This document shows, one piece after another, positions 59,401-64,000 of a DNA stretch of 64,000 bases. The stretch covers positions 22,851,506-22,915,505 of the forward strand of contig JAQMRL010000006.1 of NCBI GenBank assembly GCA_035578175.1. Direction: 5' to 3'. This DNA comes from Catonia carolina (lineage: Eukaryota; Arthropoda; Insecta; Hemiptera; Achilidae). The translations under genes were made by a program, and so were the position numbers. The notes under the pieces were generated by a model. The model made no database searches, was not told the origin of the DNA, and saw only the letters and a list, made by a program, of their open reading frames with translations. How positions within the stretch are numbered: position 1 is the first letter of the stretch; every line of letters starts with the position of its first letter.

Positions 59401-60620
59401 GCAACAAACAAATCAGGTTCTACTTTTCTCATAATTTTCCATGATATATGGTCAAGGTGCGAGTGAAATAATTCTTTCGGAACGCCTTTTTTTGTTTAAG
59501 AATGTTTATTTTTGAGTCCAACCATAATCTCTCAATTGCTTGTGTATTGGCTCCTGTTAGAGGATCTACATAATTTCGCTGTTGGTTAACTGTTGAATGC
59601 AGGTAACCTAATGATCACATAACCTGTAAATTATTTAAATATTTTTTAAAACCTATTGTTCACAACCATAACCTAATGTAGTTCTCATAACCTGTAAAAT
59701 ATGTGAATATTTACATGCCAAAAGTGCTAGTGGACAGTCGTACCACATCAAGAAATACAAATTTCACTAAACATAACGAGGTAGGCCACGTACTATAGTA
59801 GCACCGCAACCTGTAACTAATGATACAATTTTCATTATTTATTTTTAAAATAGTCATCAAATTTGAGCACATATTGGACTGGATTGAATGCGTATTAAGG
59901 AGAAACATAAAATGTGTTTTACCTTATTAGTCAAGGAACTTCACAAAAACCATGTTCAAAGCAGAAAATCGTTTTAGCCGTGAGCATATTAAACGGATAC
60001 TACTGTAATTCTATTTCTTACAGTCCCTAGTCCTAGCAAAAATTGAAGTATTTTGGGCATGTTATGTACGCAGAGAAATACCATCTACTCCAGTTGGTTA
60101 TAAAATGAAAAACAGCAGGGGAAAGGGAGCACAGGAAGATAGAAAACATCCTAGATTGTAAAATCCTAAGAGATTGATATAAATGCTCCTCTATGGAATT
60201 ATTTAGGGCAGTAGTGAAAAGAATCACTGAATGATCACCTACCTAGGATAGGAGAAGGCACTGAAAGAACATTGTCTTTAAATCGCGTACATAATTGATT
60301 TTTACAACCACAACTAAATTTGTGGCAAATTTGTCAACAGTCAAAAAGCCACTGCTATTAACTGAAATTTCTGCAACGTACAGCAAGCAATTAATTATTA
60401 ACAAATAGTGGTAGTAACTTCAGTAGTACTAGAAATTAAACTTTAAATTAATATACTGATATAATTATTTTCTTTGATTACAATATACCTGATGGAGCCA
60501 TTCAGTTAAGTAACAAAATAAGATAATTTGCATAAACTAGTCAGTTTACAGTTAAAAGGAAAGATAAACCAAAAAACTTACGGTATCTCCTGATGAACTT
60601 GTAAAAATTACTTCGTTCAT
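31430..60620 (-). CDS. WDR18: WDR18 (Ipi3-type WD40 protein), four-exon gene
   Basis: The product is the WD40 subunit of the Rix1 complex (PELP1-TEX10-WDR18 in animals, Ipi3 in yeast). That complex acts in the nucleolus and nucleoplasm on pre-60S particles, with the AAA ATPase MDN1/Rea1. This role is family knowledge. Joining 60620-60582, 52060-51782, 50981-50691 and 32344-31430 gives 507 codons with every junction in phase 0 and GT-AG. WD-type repeat ends are visible as LLKVWPI, MVTVWSL, CKIYDL (across exons 3/4) and TVRIWHI, with GHSKSITCLS before the last. The stretch KQCLKMINLKGPVTNAFF matches the conserved WDR18 block, and EEIRRLRSINEQLYKI fits its C-terminal helix. The lysine-rich tail (KRKKDKKKKKK) makes it longer than the human protein, about 430 residues as I remember it. 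The start is the ATG opening MNEVIFTSSSGDT, as in orthologs. Introns are 8521, 800 and 18346 bp and are full of transposons. Confidence 0.93.
33465..34585 (+). mobile_element. Pogo-like relic with CENP-B-type N-terminal domain
   Basis: Within WDR18 intron 3, plus strand. ATG at 34018 opens MATRGSYKSLTLDKKVKMIQ and continues TKRKCDIAKEYRILPNT, then a stop and shifted KRTAEYPGVDDCVLK. This is the helix-turn-helix N-terminal domain of pogo/Tigger/CENP-B transposases. Ends near CTTGGTTATTTTGAACTTGG and CAAGTTTGAATTAATCAAGT are inverted, as in pogo TIRs, but the exact left terminus is worn. No catalytic domain. Confidence 0.72.
34665..35490 (+). mobile_element. CA-family MITE, left part ending in a long (CA)n
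   Basis: Starts CTGGTGTGAAATACTCACAC AACTTTCTCTTGCC. Internal blocks are in order to GAGATATTCTGTTTACAC, then (CA)n at 35436-35489. The usual right third (AACATGTTTT...GGCAAGAGAAAG) is missing; unrelated sequence, GTAGGAGGTAGGTCACGGGG, begins right after the CA tract. Confidence 0.82.
35491..36475. other. Unassigned sequence with one 126-codon open frame
   Basis: The open frame 35625-36005 (plus) starts MVFNKNIFSLSEFNRRKGVL and contains GEFRTPKTGKAGKQPSMTFR. It is GC-richer than its surroundings in the first half and low-complexity at the end. I recognise no family. It lies in WDR18 intron 3 just past a CA tract, so repeat-derived sequence is the likeliest explanation. Confidence 0.35.
36476..36525. 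repeat. Two back-to-back hairpins
   Basis: GACTTTATCGGT / ACCGATAAAGTC (36476-36500, 12-bp arms, 1-nt loop) is followed directly by ACTTCACCGA / TCGGTGAAGT (36501-36525, 10-bp arms, 5-nt loop). Both are built from the same ACCGACTTTATCGGTG-like unit. Confidence 0.9.
36526..38341. other. WDR18 intron 3, no supported feature
   Basis: Open frame 37450-37680 (plus) lacks motifs. 38155-38341 may be the outer part of the inverted-repeat element that follows. Confidence 0.4.
38342..39581 (-). mobile_element. Inverted-repeat element with transposase remnant, arms ~350 bp
   Basis: The arms 38342-38693 and 39226-39581 are inverted copies: GAAACTAAATAGATTTCATG against CATAAAATCTATTTAGTTTC, and TACTTGGTAACAC against GTGTTACCAAGTA. 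On the minus strand the core (39180-38760) reads SREFIFQQGGSAPHFSLATR, NNWIGRDGPIYWPPRSPDLT, PLDYY and EEKVKTREEFVIRIHNAAEL. This is the C-terminal half of an IS630-Tc1-mariner-superfamily transposase. The Asp normally in FQQDGAPPH is Gly here, so the copy would be inactive even without its frame breaks. Confidence 0.78.
39590..39855 (+). repeat. Dispersed repeat family D, partial copy
   Basis: GTTTAGGTCATCAGCCAAAA, GTTTTACTAAGTAAAACGAG, GCTTATCAGCATGCCAGG and GTATAACGAAATTCATTGCT align with the left two thirds of 5328-5721. It starts a few bases from the inverted-repeat element. Confidence 0.78.
40041..43891 (+). pseudogene. Spliced TE-like gene of an uncharacterised insect family, broken
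   Basis: Lies antisense inside WDR18 intron 3. Exons: 40041-40151 (MSNISSRAKLIFDLATKET...), 40404-40517, 40925-41102 and 42016-43891, with GT-AG junctions consistent in phase (0, 0, 1). The last exon carries RKRLPKPVQWKKHVRKQNLN, PPCSEKCRLKCSSKF, VCKTMFLGTLSVSKR, RRGKHPC, EFNISFYQPKKDQCNLCSSY, TAVICFDFEAVLSVP, KLILYADNCIGQNKNKN and AGHTQNENDSIHAAIE. From memory these match a large family of uncharacterised insect proteins (possibly the DUF7869 group; name unverified). The D...D...H/E pattern could be an RNase H-like core (inference). Damage: shifts at the T8 run 42414-42421, near the A7 run 42772 and at the T6 run near 43650, and a TAG for an expected Trp at 43143. A further candidate exon at 40750-40808 lacks a frame-compatible acceptor. 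Confidence 0.75.
43892..44779. other. WDR18 intron 3, AT-rich, no gene
   Basis: Possible 3' UTR of the broken gene at 40041-43891: AATAAACTTATGAA near 44269 is a candidate poly(A) signal. No other structure. Confidence 0.35.
46109..46588. mobile_element. hAT-type MITE inside the jockey LINE
   Basis: CAGTGGTGTCAAACTC at the left and CTTTGACATGACTGACTG at the right are imperfect TIRs beginning CAGT. Both sides carry the 8-bp duplication CTGTAGAC (46101-46108, 46589-46596), the hAT target length. The inside contains GGGGGCCGGATGCGGCCCGC GGGCCG, a GC-rich palindromic block. No coding sequence. Confidence 0.87.
46962..48086 (+). mobile_element. Pogo/Tigger-type element with C-terminal transposase, inside the LINE
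   Basis: CAGTAAAACCTCTCTAATTC and AATTAGAGAGGTTCCACTG are inverted ends, TA-flanked (46960-46961, 48087-48088). ATTCGTCAC motifs repeat near both ends. 47058-47630 encodes the C-terminal end of a Tigger/jerky-like transposase: KKYTIKDAIYSISQAWHNIS, KTTLKSCWNNLWADREE, then GEELVEWIEHDANELGYEIL, acidic SPVEEDSNEEYVSSTE, a stop at 47493 and FKT at the end. The DDE catalytic part is lacking. Removing the element with one TA restores the LINE reading frame exactly. Confidence 0.88.
49331..50390. other. WDR18 intron 3, no supported feature
   Basis: AT-rich to about 49970. 49975-50170 is GC-richer and contains GGCTCTGCTGGCGGAGCGGT, vaguely tRNA-head-like, but no B box follows. 50230-50390 is an unidentified sequence that joins directly to the CA tract. 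Confidence 0.4.
50391..50579 (+). mobile_element. CA-family MITE, right end only
   Basis: (CA)n at 50391-50443, then CAGACCAATCACTAAAAACA, GGGTTCAGGGGGTCTGAAAA, CAATACTTTCCTTCCTATAT and GGCAAGAGAAAGTAA. The left three quarters are absent; unrelated sequence precedes the CA tract. Lies about 110 bp from WDR18 exon 3. Confidence 0.82.
50691..50981 (-). CDS. WDR18: WDR18 exon 3 (residues 107-203)
   Basis: The acceptor TGTTTAG ends at 50982 and the donor GTAAGT begins at 50690. Translation runs VSSGNLVGNGIGHFQPIKVI, then a CCDGSIIASGGEDGMVTVWSL repeat (in two pieces: GSIIASGGEDG and MVTVWSL), then HSLPVTDL and finally SSDRTCK, which is completed by IYDL of exon 4. Open and undamaged throughout. 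A CA-family MITE end lies about 110 bp inside the downstream intron. Confidence 0.93.
51192..51434 (-). other. 80-codon open stretch in WDR18 intron 2, unidentified
   Basis: Minus strand, same sense as WDR18. Starts MWKNSRRKYGSEYKINSSED and contains LKCRHKNIEPVSFRHHYLLS, AEELIVNSAPLCRTRDNSCI. Preceded by ATCAGAATTAAAACAG and containing GGTAATGAG near the KILG residues, so it could be exon-like. No family recognised. It could equally be a chance frame or fossil repeat. Confidence 0.3.
51782..52060 (-). CDS. WDR18: WDR18 exon 2 (residues 14-106)
   Basis: The acceptor TTGTAG ends at 52061 and the donor GTGAGT begins at 51781. The exon encodes the first WD repeats: VVSVNVWDSKTG, then PLLKVWPINSQQ, then the CPGKVSVVSCSPDGLYIALA block, which is strongly conserved in WDR18. 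It ends at KLHIYQ. An inserted TIR element starts only about 50 bp upstream, at 52112, so the branch point and polypyrimidine tract must lie in the narrow remaining intron or inside the transposon. Confidence 0.93.
53251..53308 (+). CDS. Putative signal-peptide first exon, possibly captured
   Basis: ATG opens MRVIAHFGLAMFVVVACQM, with a short basic start, a hydrophobic core and a small-residue end, as in a secretory signal. It is followed by a strong donor GGGTGAGTG (GT at 53309). Upstream 53000-53250 looks like a 5' leader, with a GC-rich start (GGACGGCGAGACGCAGTCAG) unlike the AT-rich surroundings. No matching second exon is seen downstream in the window. It lies between the 25-bp TIRs, so it may be a captured host fragment. 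It may also be a chance frame. Confidence 0.35.
53941..54483 (+). pseudogene. N-terminal fragment of the same TE-like family as 40041-43891
   Basis: 180 codons from MECDTGDNREDEEAGYSRKR. RKRQFNPQIWKKNLAKKQRN, GERCSCDCFE, VCRTAFYGIHGISEKRVR and TDRRGKHGECNK correspond in order to RKRLPKPVQWKKHVRKQNLN, CSEKCRLKC, VCKTMFLGTLSVSKR and EDKRGKHPC in the gene at 42016-43891, but identity is low, so it is a different subfamily. The frame ends shortly after RRGKH and the second, probably catalytic, half is absent. The right TIR comes 65 bp after the stop, so this is an internally deleted element. Confidence 0.72.
54611..54659. repeat. AT palindrome
   Basis: AAAATACTTT TAAAAGTATT TT at 54611-54632 is a perfect 22-bp palindrome. 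It is followed by a second, slightly imperfect one (AAATACTTTTGAAAGTATTT, 54639-54658). Lies just outside the nested unit's right TIR. Confidence 0.85.
55170..56481 (+). mobile_element. RTE-like LINE 3' end with target duplication, split by a mariner
   Basis: After the mariner, 56131-56460 reads RRMWRIPWTDKVSNAEVLIR, NTIKRRKLQYLGHIMRGQKY, RRSIGRRRVSWLKNLRDWFN and VDKVRIAVMIANLR, the RTE C terminus, ending in a purine tail (TATAAGAAGAAG). The 11 bases ACTGGAAAATT flank the whole at 55159-55169 and 56482-56492. The frame is open to its stop at 56460, so this is one of the younger fragments. Confidence 0.82.
55185..56130 (-). mobile_element. Mariner element with perfect 28-bp TIRs, internally deleted
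   Basis: 28 bases beginning CGAGGTAGGGTCAAAAAGTT (55185-55212) recur exactly inverted at 56103-56130, flanked by TA. Transposase is on the minus strand from an ATG at 55934: MSSLEKRADIKFYVLLEKSP, MKKTAV then a stop, EWHKHFRDSRTTIKDDVRME. After a deletion follow KRLRGAIRRKRPEKWT, LLLHDNALSHRSLMVKQYLA, NNVTTLEHPP, and after a shift SSDLAPPDFYLIPQLKMTLL and DAGGEYFEGK at 55259. The second and third Asp keep the DD34D spacing. The region of the first Asp is missing. Confidence 0.92.
56493..57959. other. WDR18 intron 1, no supported feature
   Basis: No credible open frame. Short duplications occur (CTGTATTTAACTGT twice near 57364-57400). Confidence 0.4.
57960..58060 (-). mobile_element. tRNA-derived SINE fragment, head B only
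   Basis: Minus strand: CTTCTACACCGGGGTCCCGG GTTTGATTCCAGG, a B box context like that of 7040-7185. Tail not recognised. Confidence 0.55.
58285..59228 (+). mobile_element. CA-microsatellite MITE family, copy 5
   Basis: Complete copy: GGAGTGAAACACTCACACAA CTTTCTCTTGCC at the left; CTATATATTCATATAGGCAA GAGAAAGTAA at the right. The CA tract is short (ACACAGACACACACAGACC). It carries a local triplication of TAAGCTGTAATACATATT near 58741-58790. Confidence 0.87.
59229..60024. other. WDR18 intron 1, no supported feature
   Basis: Contains a short direct repeat (AAGATTCACCCAGTTATTTTTA-like, twice at 59295-59360, identified by GATTCACCCAGTTATTTT). No gene. Confidence 0.4.
60025..60260 (+). mobile_element. 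RTE-like LINE 3' fragment
   Basis: Plus strand with shifts: KIEVFWACYVRREIPSTP, then GKGAQEDRKHPRL and ENH-type end, corresponding to LQYLGHIMRGQKY...RRRVSWLKNL in the fragment at 56131-56460. Decayed. Confidence 0.6.
60582..60620 (-). CDS. WDR18: WDR18 exon 1 (residues 1-13)
   Basis: The ATG on the minus strand at 60620 opens MNEVIFTSSSGDT and is followed at once by the donor GTAAGT (60581-60576). The exon is too short to show up as an open frame. It was found by searching upstream for the conserved N terminus that precedes the VVSVNVWDSKTG block of exon 2. The exon ends in phase 0. Upstream sequence is AT-rich, with no TATA box or CpG island that I can defend. Confidence 0.85.
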
Positions 60621-62521
60621 ATTGTGTATTACAAACGTTCTGTAACTTATTATTAAAAAGTATTTAACTGATAGCCACGTGCAACATGTTTATTTACCTA
60701 ACCTCACTTTTAATATCAACGAGAACAACCAACTGACAATATGAATATGCAGGTTTGTTCATAGTAGTACGGAAAATAAAATGACAATACGTGCGACCAA
60801 AAATAAATATCTTCAGTAAATATTAATTTAAATGAGTAATATTCTTTTAGAATACTCAAAGTAACATCGCACGTTGTTCCAATTAATATTATGAATTATT
60901 TTACAAACAGGTAACAGAAGTTTGTAATATTAGTACATTAAATGGCGAGTAAATTATAGTACATTACACAATTAATCAAATAGTTACAGTTTTATTATAA
61001 GGCGTTTTCAATTTTTCAACAACTAATTGTCTGGGGGAACTTACATTAACAAATATTTTCTTTTTCGTAGTTGTTGCACATGTTTCCAGTTCACAGAGAT
61101 TCCAAAAAGATACCGTTATTCCCCGCCTGTAGTTAAGGTTATGTAGCTATGTTGACAAGTTAATCTTTAAAACTTATCGGTTTTTAACGAAGAATACTTT
61201 GCATAACAGTAAAAATGCATTTGTTGGAGATTTAGTGGTTCAGGGACATTCGGGTTAAACATTCACCTCATTAGCATAAGGCTCTAGAATTTTTAAAATA
61301 AACATTGCTACTTGTTGACATTTTGTCTTATCACTGTGAATAGTTACATTGTGTAATACTGTACATTAAAAATAATCATACAGGTTGTTTTACGTAACAA
61401 ATATAGTAGTTAGATACGTAATGTCTGTATTTTAGTCCTTAACTTATTTTTGTAATTTATTTATTTTAACAAATGTATCCTATCTGGTAATGCATCTTTA
61501 ACTGGGAATTAATTTTGTCTCGACCACAAGAGGAGTAATCTTTTCTATGTCGGTTGGAAGTAAGTTGGGTTCTTAATATGTTGACATAGTTCCTAGATGA
61601 ACATTTACTCTGGAAATTTTTGTATTGGTCAAGTTCTTTAAATACATTTTAACCAAACTTAGATATCACTTAATTTACTAAAAATAATTTTTCTTACTGA
61701 ATTTGATGCTGTATAAACGAATGTGTGTTTGTTTTTGACATATAATGGAATTTGTTACTGAAAAGTAATTTTTACAAGTGCATGTATTGTGGTAAGTGTT
61801 GGATTTGGTTTGGACATTTGAAATGATACATTTCTGTTTGTTGTACAATTGGCTGTGAAAATAAAGTATTTTTTATTGATAAAATCACTAAAGCTATCTT
61901 GTGAGAGACCTGCTTTAAAGGAACTTTTTTTTATTCTAATGTAACATCAAAATTTTTCAATAAATTCAAGGCCAACGTACTTATGTTTTTAACATTCAAC
62001 ATACTATAAGTAAGTGTACTAAAAAGCAAACAAACATGCTGAAATTATAACTTTCAACATACTTTTGTTATTGTGTGGCTAGTGATTGTGTCAATACTGC
62101 TGTCATAGCAATCACAAAGTCTCGAATGAGGTACACGGTGAAACATTTAGCACTATAATTCAGTCTTCATAATTAGATAGCACAGGATTTCAGAAGTATT
62201 AAAAAATTCCATATACAAGGGTCTGTTCCAAAAGTTCTAGTGATGAATTTCCTCAGCTAGCCACTTAGGCTGGGCGTATAATGGATTGCAGGTGGCAGAG
62301 TATATTTGTGCAGGACAGGTGAATATTTTTTCAGGTTCAGAAATTAGTTTATGTTTGGCCATTTAGAGAAATGGATCATTTTAGTGAGATTGATAGGTTA
62401 GTATCAGATTCATCCGATTCCGGAATTTGAGAATTGATTTTACTGTATTGTATTTCAAAGCGAAGGGAGAAAAGTTTGTGGCAAAGTAATTATATGAAAA
62501 ATCGTAAAACGCATAGTAAGT
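60621..62521. other. WDR18 upstream region
   Basis: Would hold the WDR18 5' UTR and promoter. I see no TATA box, CpG island or initiator that stands out and no divergent coding exon. Confidence 0.4.
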
Positions 62522-62831
62522 TCAAGTTAACACAAGAATTTGATGATACTTAATTCTAGAATTACAGTAGGTTTCAACGAAACAGTTTTTCATGTAATTA
62601 GGTTTATCGATATCATACAATATGGTTTTGGTACGCAGAAGTTTAATTAACTTCTCTTGAACTGACATGTTTCCTGCGCAAAGCAGGCATTTAAACTGTG
62701 CCTTGACACACACACATGTTTGCCTCCCAATGTATGGTATGCTACAAGCAACAATGGCTGCACAATTTTCGCTCCTGCCCTGCGTGTCTTGAACTGCACT
62801 CAAGTTTACGCCTGGCCTTACACTTGCGTAG

Positions 62832-62938
62832 TATGGCTCCTGGTGGAAAAAGTGATCGGGATTCTTAGATAGGGAATGCCACTGTCCATAGTCCCCTGTG
62901 GGCACAAAGTATGTCACCATACCATCTTCAAAAAACAA
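62832..62938 (-). CDS. Possible exon of an unrecognised gene
   Basis: Minus strand: after an acceptor-like TTGTTTTTTGAAG the sequence reads MVTYFVPTGDYGQWHSLSKN then PDHFFHQEPYYAS, and meets a donor-like GTAAGG near 62832. The open frame continues to 62522, but its later part (GVNLSAVQDTQGRSENCA onward) loses coding character. Residue composition of the first part looks protein-like (aromatic-rich, ordered). I do not recognise the family, and no partner exon is found in the window. Confidence 0.35.
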
Positions 62939-62944
62939 TTTTGA

Positions 62945-64000
62945 AAAATTTGGAGCAGCTTTACATAATTAAATTTTAATTAAACTAGGTAACTGCTTAC
63001 TCCCACTTTAAAAAATGTTCACACGGATCCTCCTACACCATGTGACTGCTTTGTACTTTGATAATTACAGTACTGTACTATGTTAATTGCAAAAATATAT
63101 TTTATTCTTGATACAAGGATTCGTTCATTTGTAGCTATCGTCTTTTCTTTGATGACTGCTTTTTTTACAAAATCACAAAAATGACAAACTTTATCCATTT
63201 GAATGAAAAATCAATGCGATCTTTTTTTCACTTCTCCAATAGTCACTTGATTGGTGTCGTCATCATTATCATCAGCTGAGTTAAACTAATTCCTTTTGTG
63301 AATCAGTCAGTTTCTTTAAGATACTGTAGATTCTTAACAATTGTCTTCTATTTCTGCGTAACACTATATTGTTATCTGAATTTACAAACTCGTTTCAGTT
63401 TTCCATAGTTCACAATAAAACTTCAGCACTCTCTTCTTTCTACCCCTCACATGATTTCATTCCGTCTTGTAATTTTAAATGTAGTTATTTTGCCTGGTTG
63501 CATTTGTTTAACATGTAACTAAATTTATTTATTTCATATCTTTGATAGTTTACATCTGTTTTGAAACTTAATGAGTTTTCGGCATGTTATTTCTTGTTAA
63601 CTTTAAAAATCTGTTAGCCCTTTACTTGTAGTTATGCCCGTTACTTTTTACATATTCTACAACAAATACTTTGATAAAATGAAAGAAAAAAATTTTTTAA
63701 CCTGTAAACTAACAAAAATAAAGTATTTAACTAGTCAAATGATTTTGACGACACGTAGCAAGCCGATTTCACTGCAATGCTCATACGATTGGTTTTTAGT
63801 AGTGAAACAACTTTTTCATTGCTGTCGAATAATAAAATGTGGAAGAGAATGAATTAAATTTCCTTTATGCACAAGGCAGTTTCCTGTCCCGAATAAGTGT
63901 CACTTTCATTTCGTATAACTGAAGTTCATTTCCGTTGTTCTCCTTCCAATGGATTTATCCTGTTTAAAGTGCTGTCCCATTGTATATTTTGGGTTTCCAT
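62945..64000. other. Interval with no supported feature
   Basis: AT-rich; the 72-codon frame at 63634-63852 has no motif. Confidence 0.4.

Noticed and set aside
62522..62820. Continuation of the exon-like frame at 62832-62938
   Set aside because: After the GTAAGG donor the frame stays open by chance. The sequence (NKPNYMKNCFVETYCNSR-like) has no coding character.
1..64000. CRISPR arrays, operons, phage or virus genes
   Set aside because: No regularly spaced repeats, no prokaryotic gene organisation, and no capsid, integrase-LTR or polyprotein signatures were seen.

Overview
The window looks like AT-rich nuclear DNA from an insect. The signs are spliceosomal GT-AG introns up to about 18 kb, tRNA-derived SINEs, jockey-like and RTE-like LINE fragments, mariner/Tc1, pogo and hAT elements, and a WDR18 ortholog. 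Some repeat families resemble ones I associate with Hemiptera, but the order is inference only. There is no operon, CRISPR array or prokaryotic gene.

One convincing host gene is present: WDR18 on the minus strand (start codon at 60620, stop at 31430). Four coding exons join in phase 0 with GT-AG junctions to give a 507-residue WD40 protein of the Rix1/PELP1-TEX10-WDR18 ribosome-assembly complex. Introns 1 and 3 (8.5 and 18.3 kb) are packed with transposons. A possible exon of an unrecognised minus-strand gene lies at 62832-62938.

Region by region. 1-5 kb: polypyrimidine tract, several SINEs, a long-TIR Tc1/mariner element, and a SINE split by a TIR element. 5-20 kb: a dispersed repeat family, a CA-microsatellite MITE family, a jockey-like reverse transcriptase relic, a pogo element and LINE tails. 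20-31 kb: three inverted (foldback) mariner derivatives, a pogo-type element carrying a SINE, RTE LINE tails and a 41-bp-arm palindrome. 31-60 kb: the WDR18 gene. Intron 3 holds a pogo relic, a 350-bp-arm inverted-repeat element, a spliced but broken TE-like gene on the opposite strand (40-44 kb), and a jockey LINE carrying precise hAT and pogo insertions. Intron 1 holds a TIR element only about 50 bp from exon 2. That element contains a second TIR-bounded unit with an N-terminal domain related to the 40-44 kb gene and what looks like a signal-peptide first exon. Next to it a mariner is nested in an RTE LINE tail, followed by another CA-family MITE. 60.6-64 kb: the WDR18 5' side, mostly featureless.

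The most interesting material is the nested TIR element at 52112-54994. It may tie a widespread uncharacterised insect protein family to a transposon and may show capture of a host exon. The repeated foldback architecture of the mariner copies is also notable. Most coding relics are frameshifted at homopolymer runs, while the WDR18 exons are clean.
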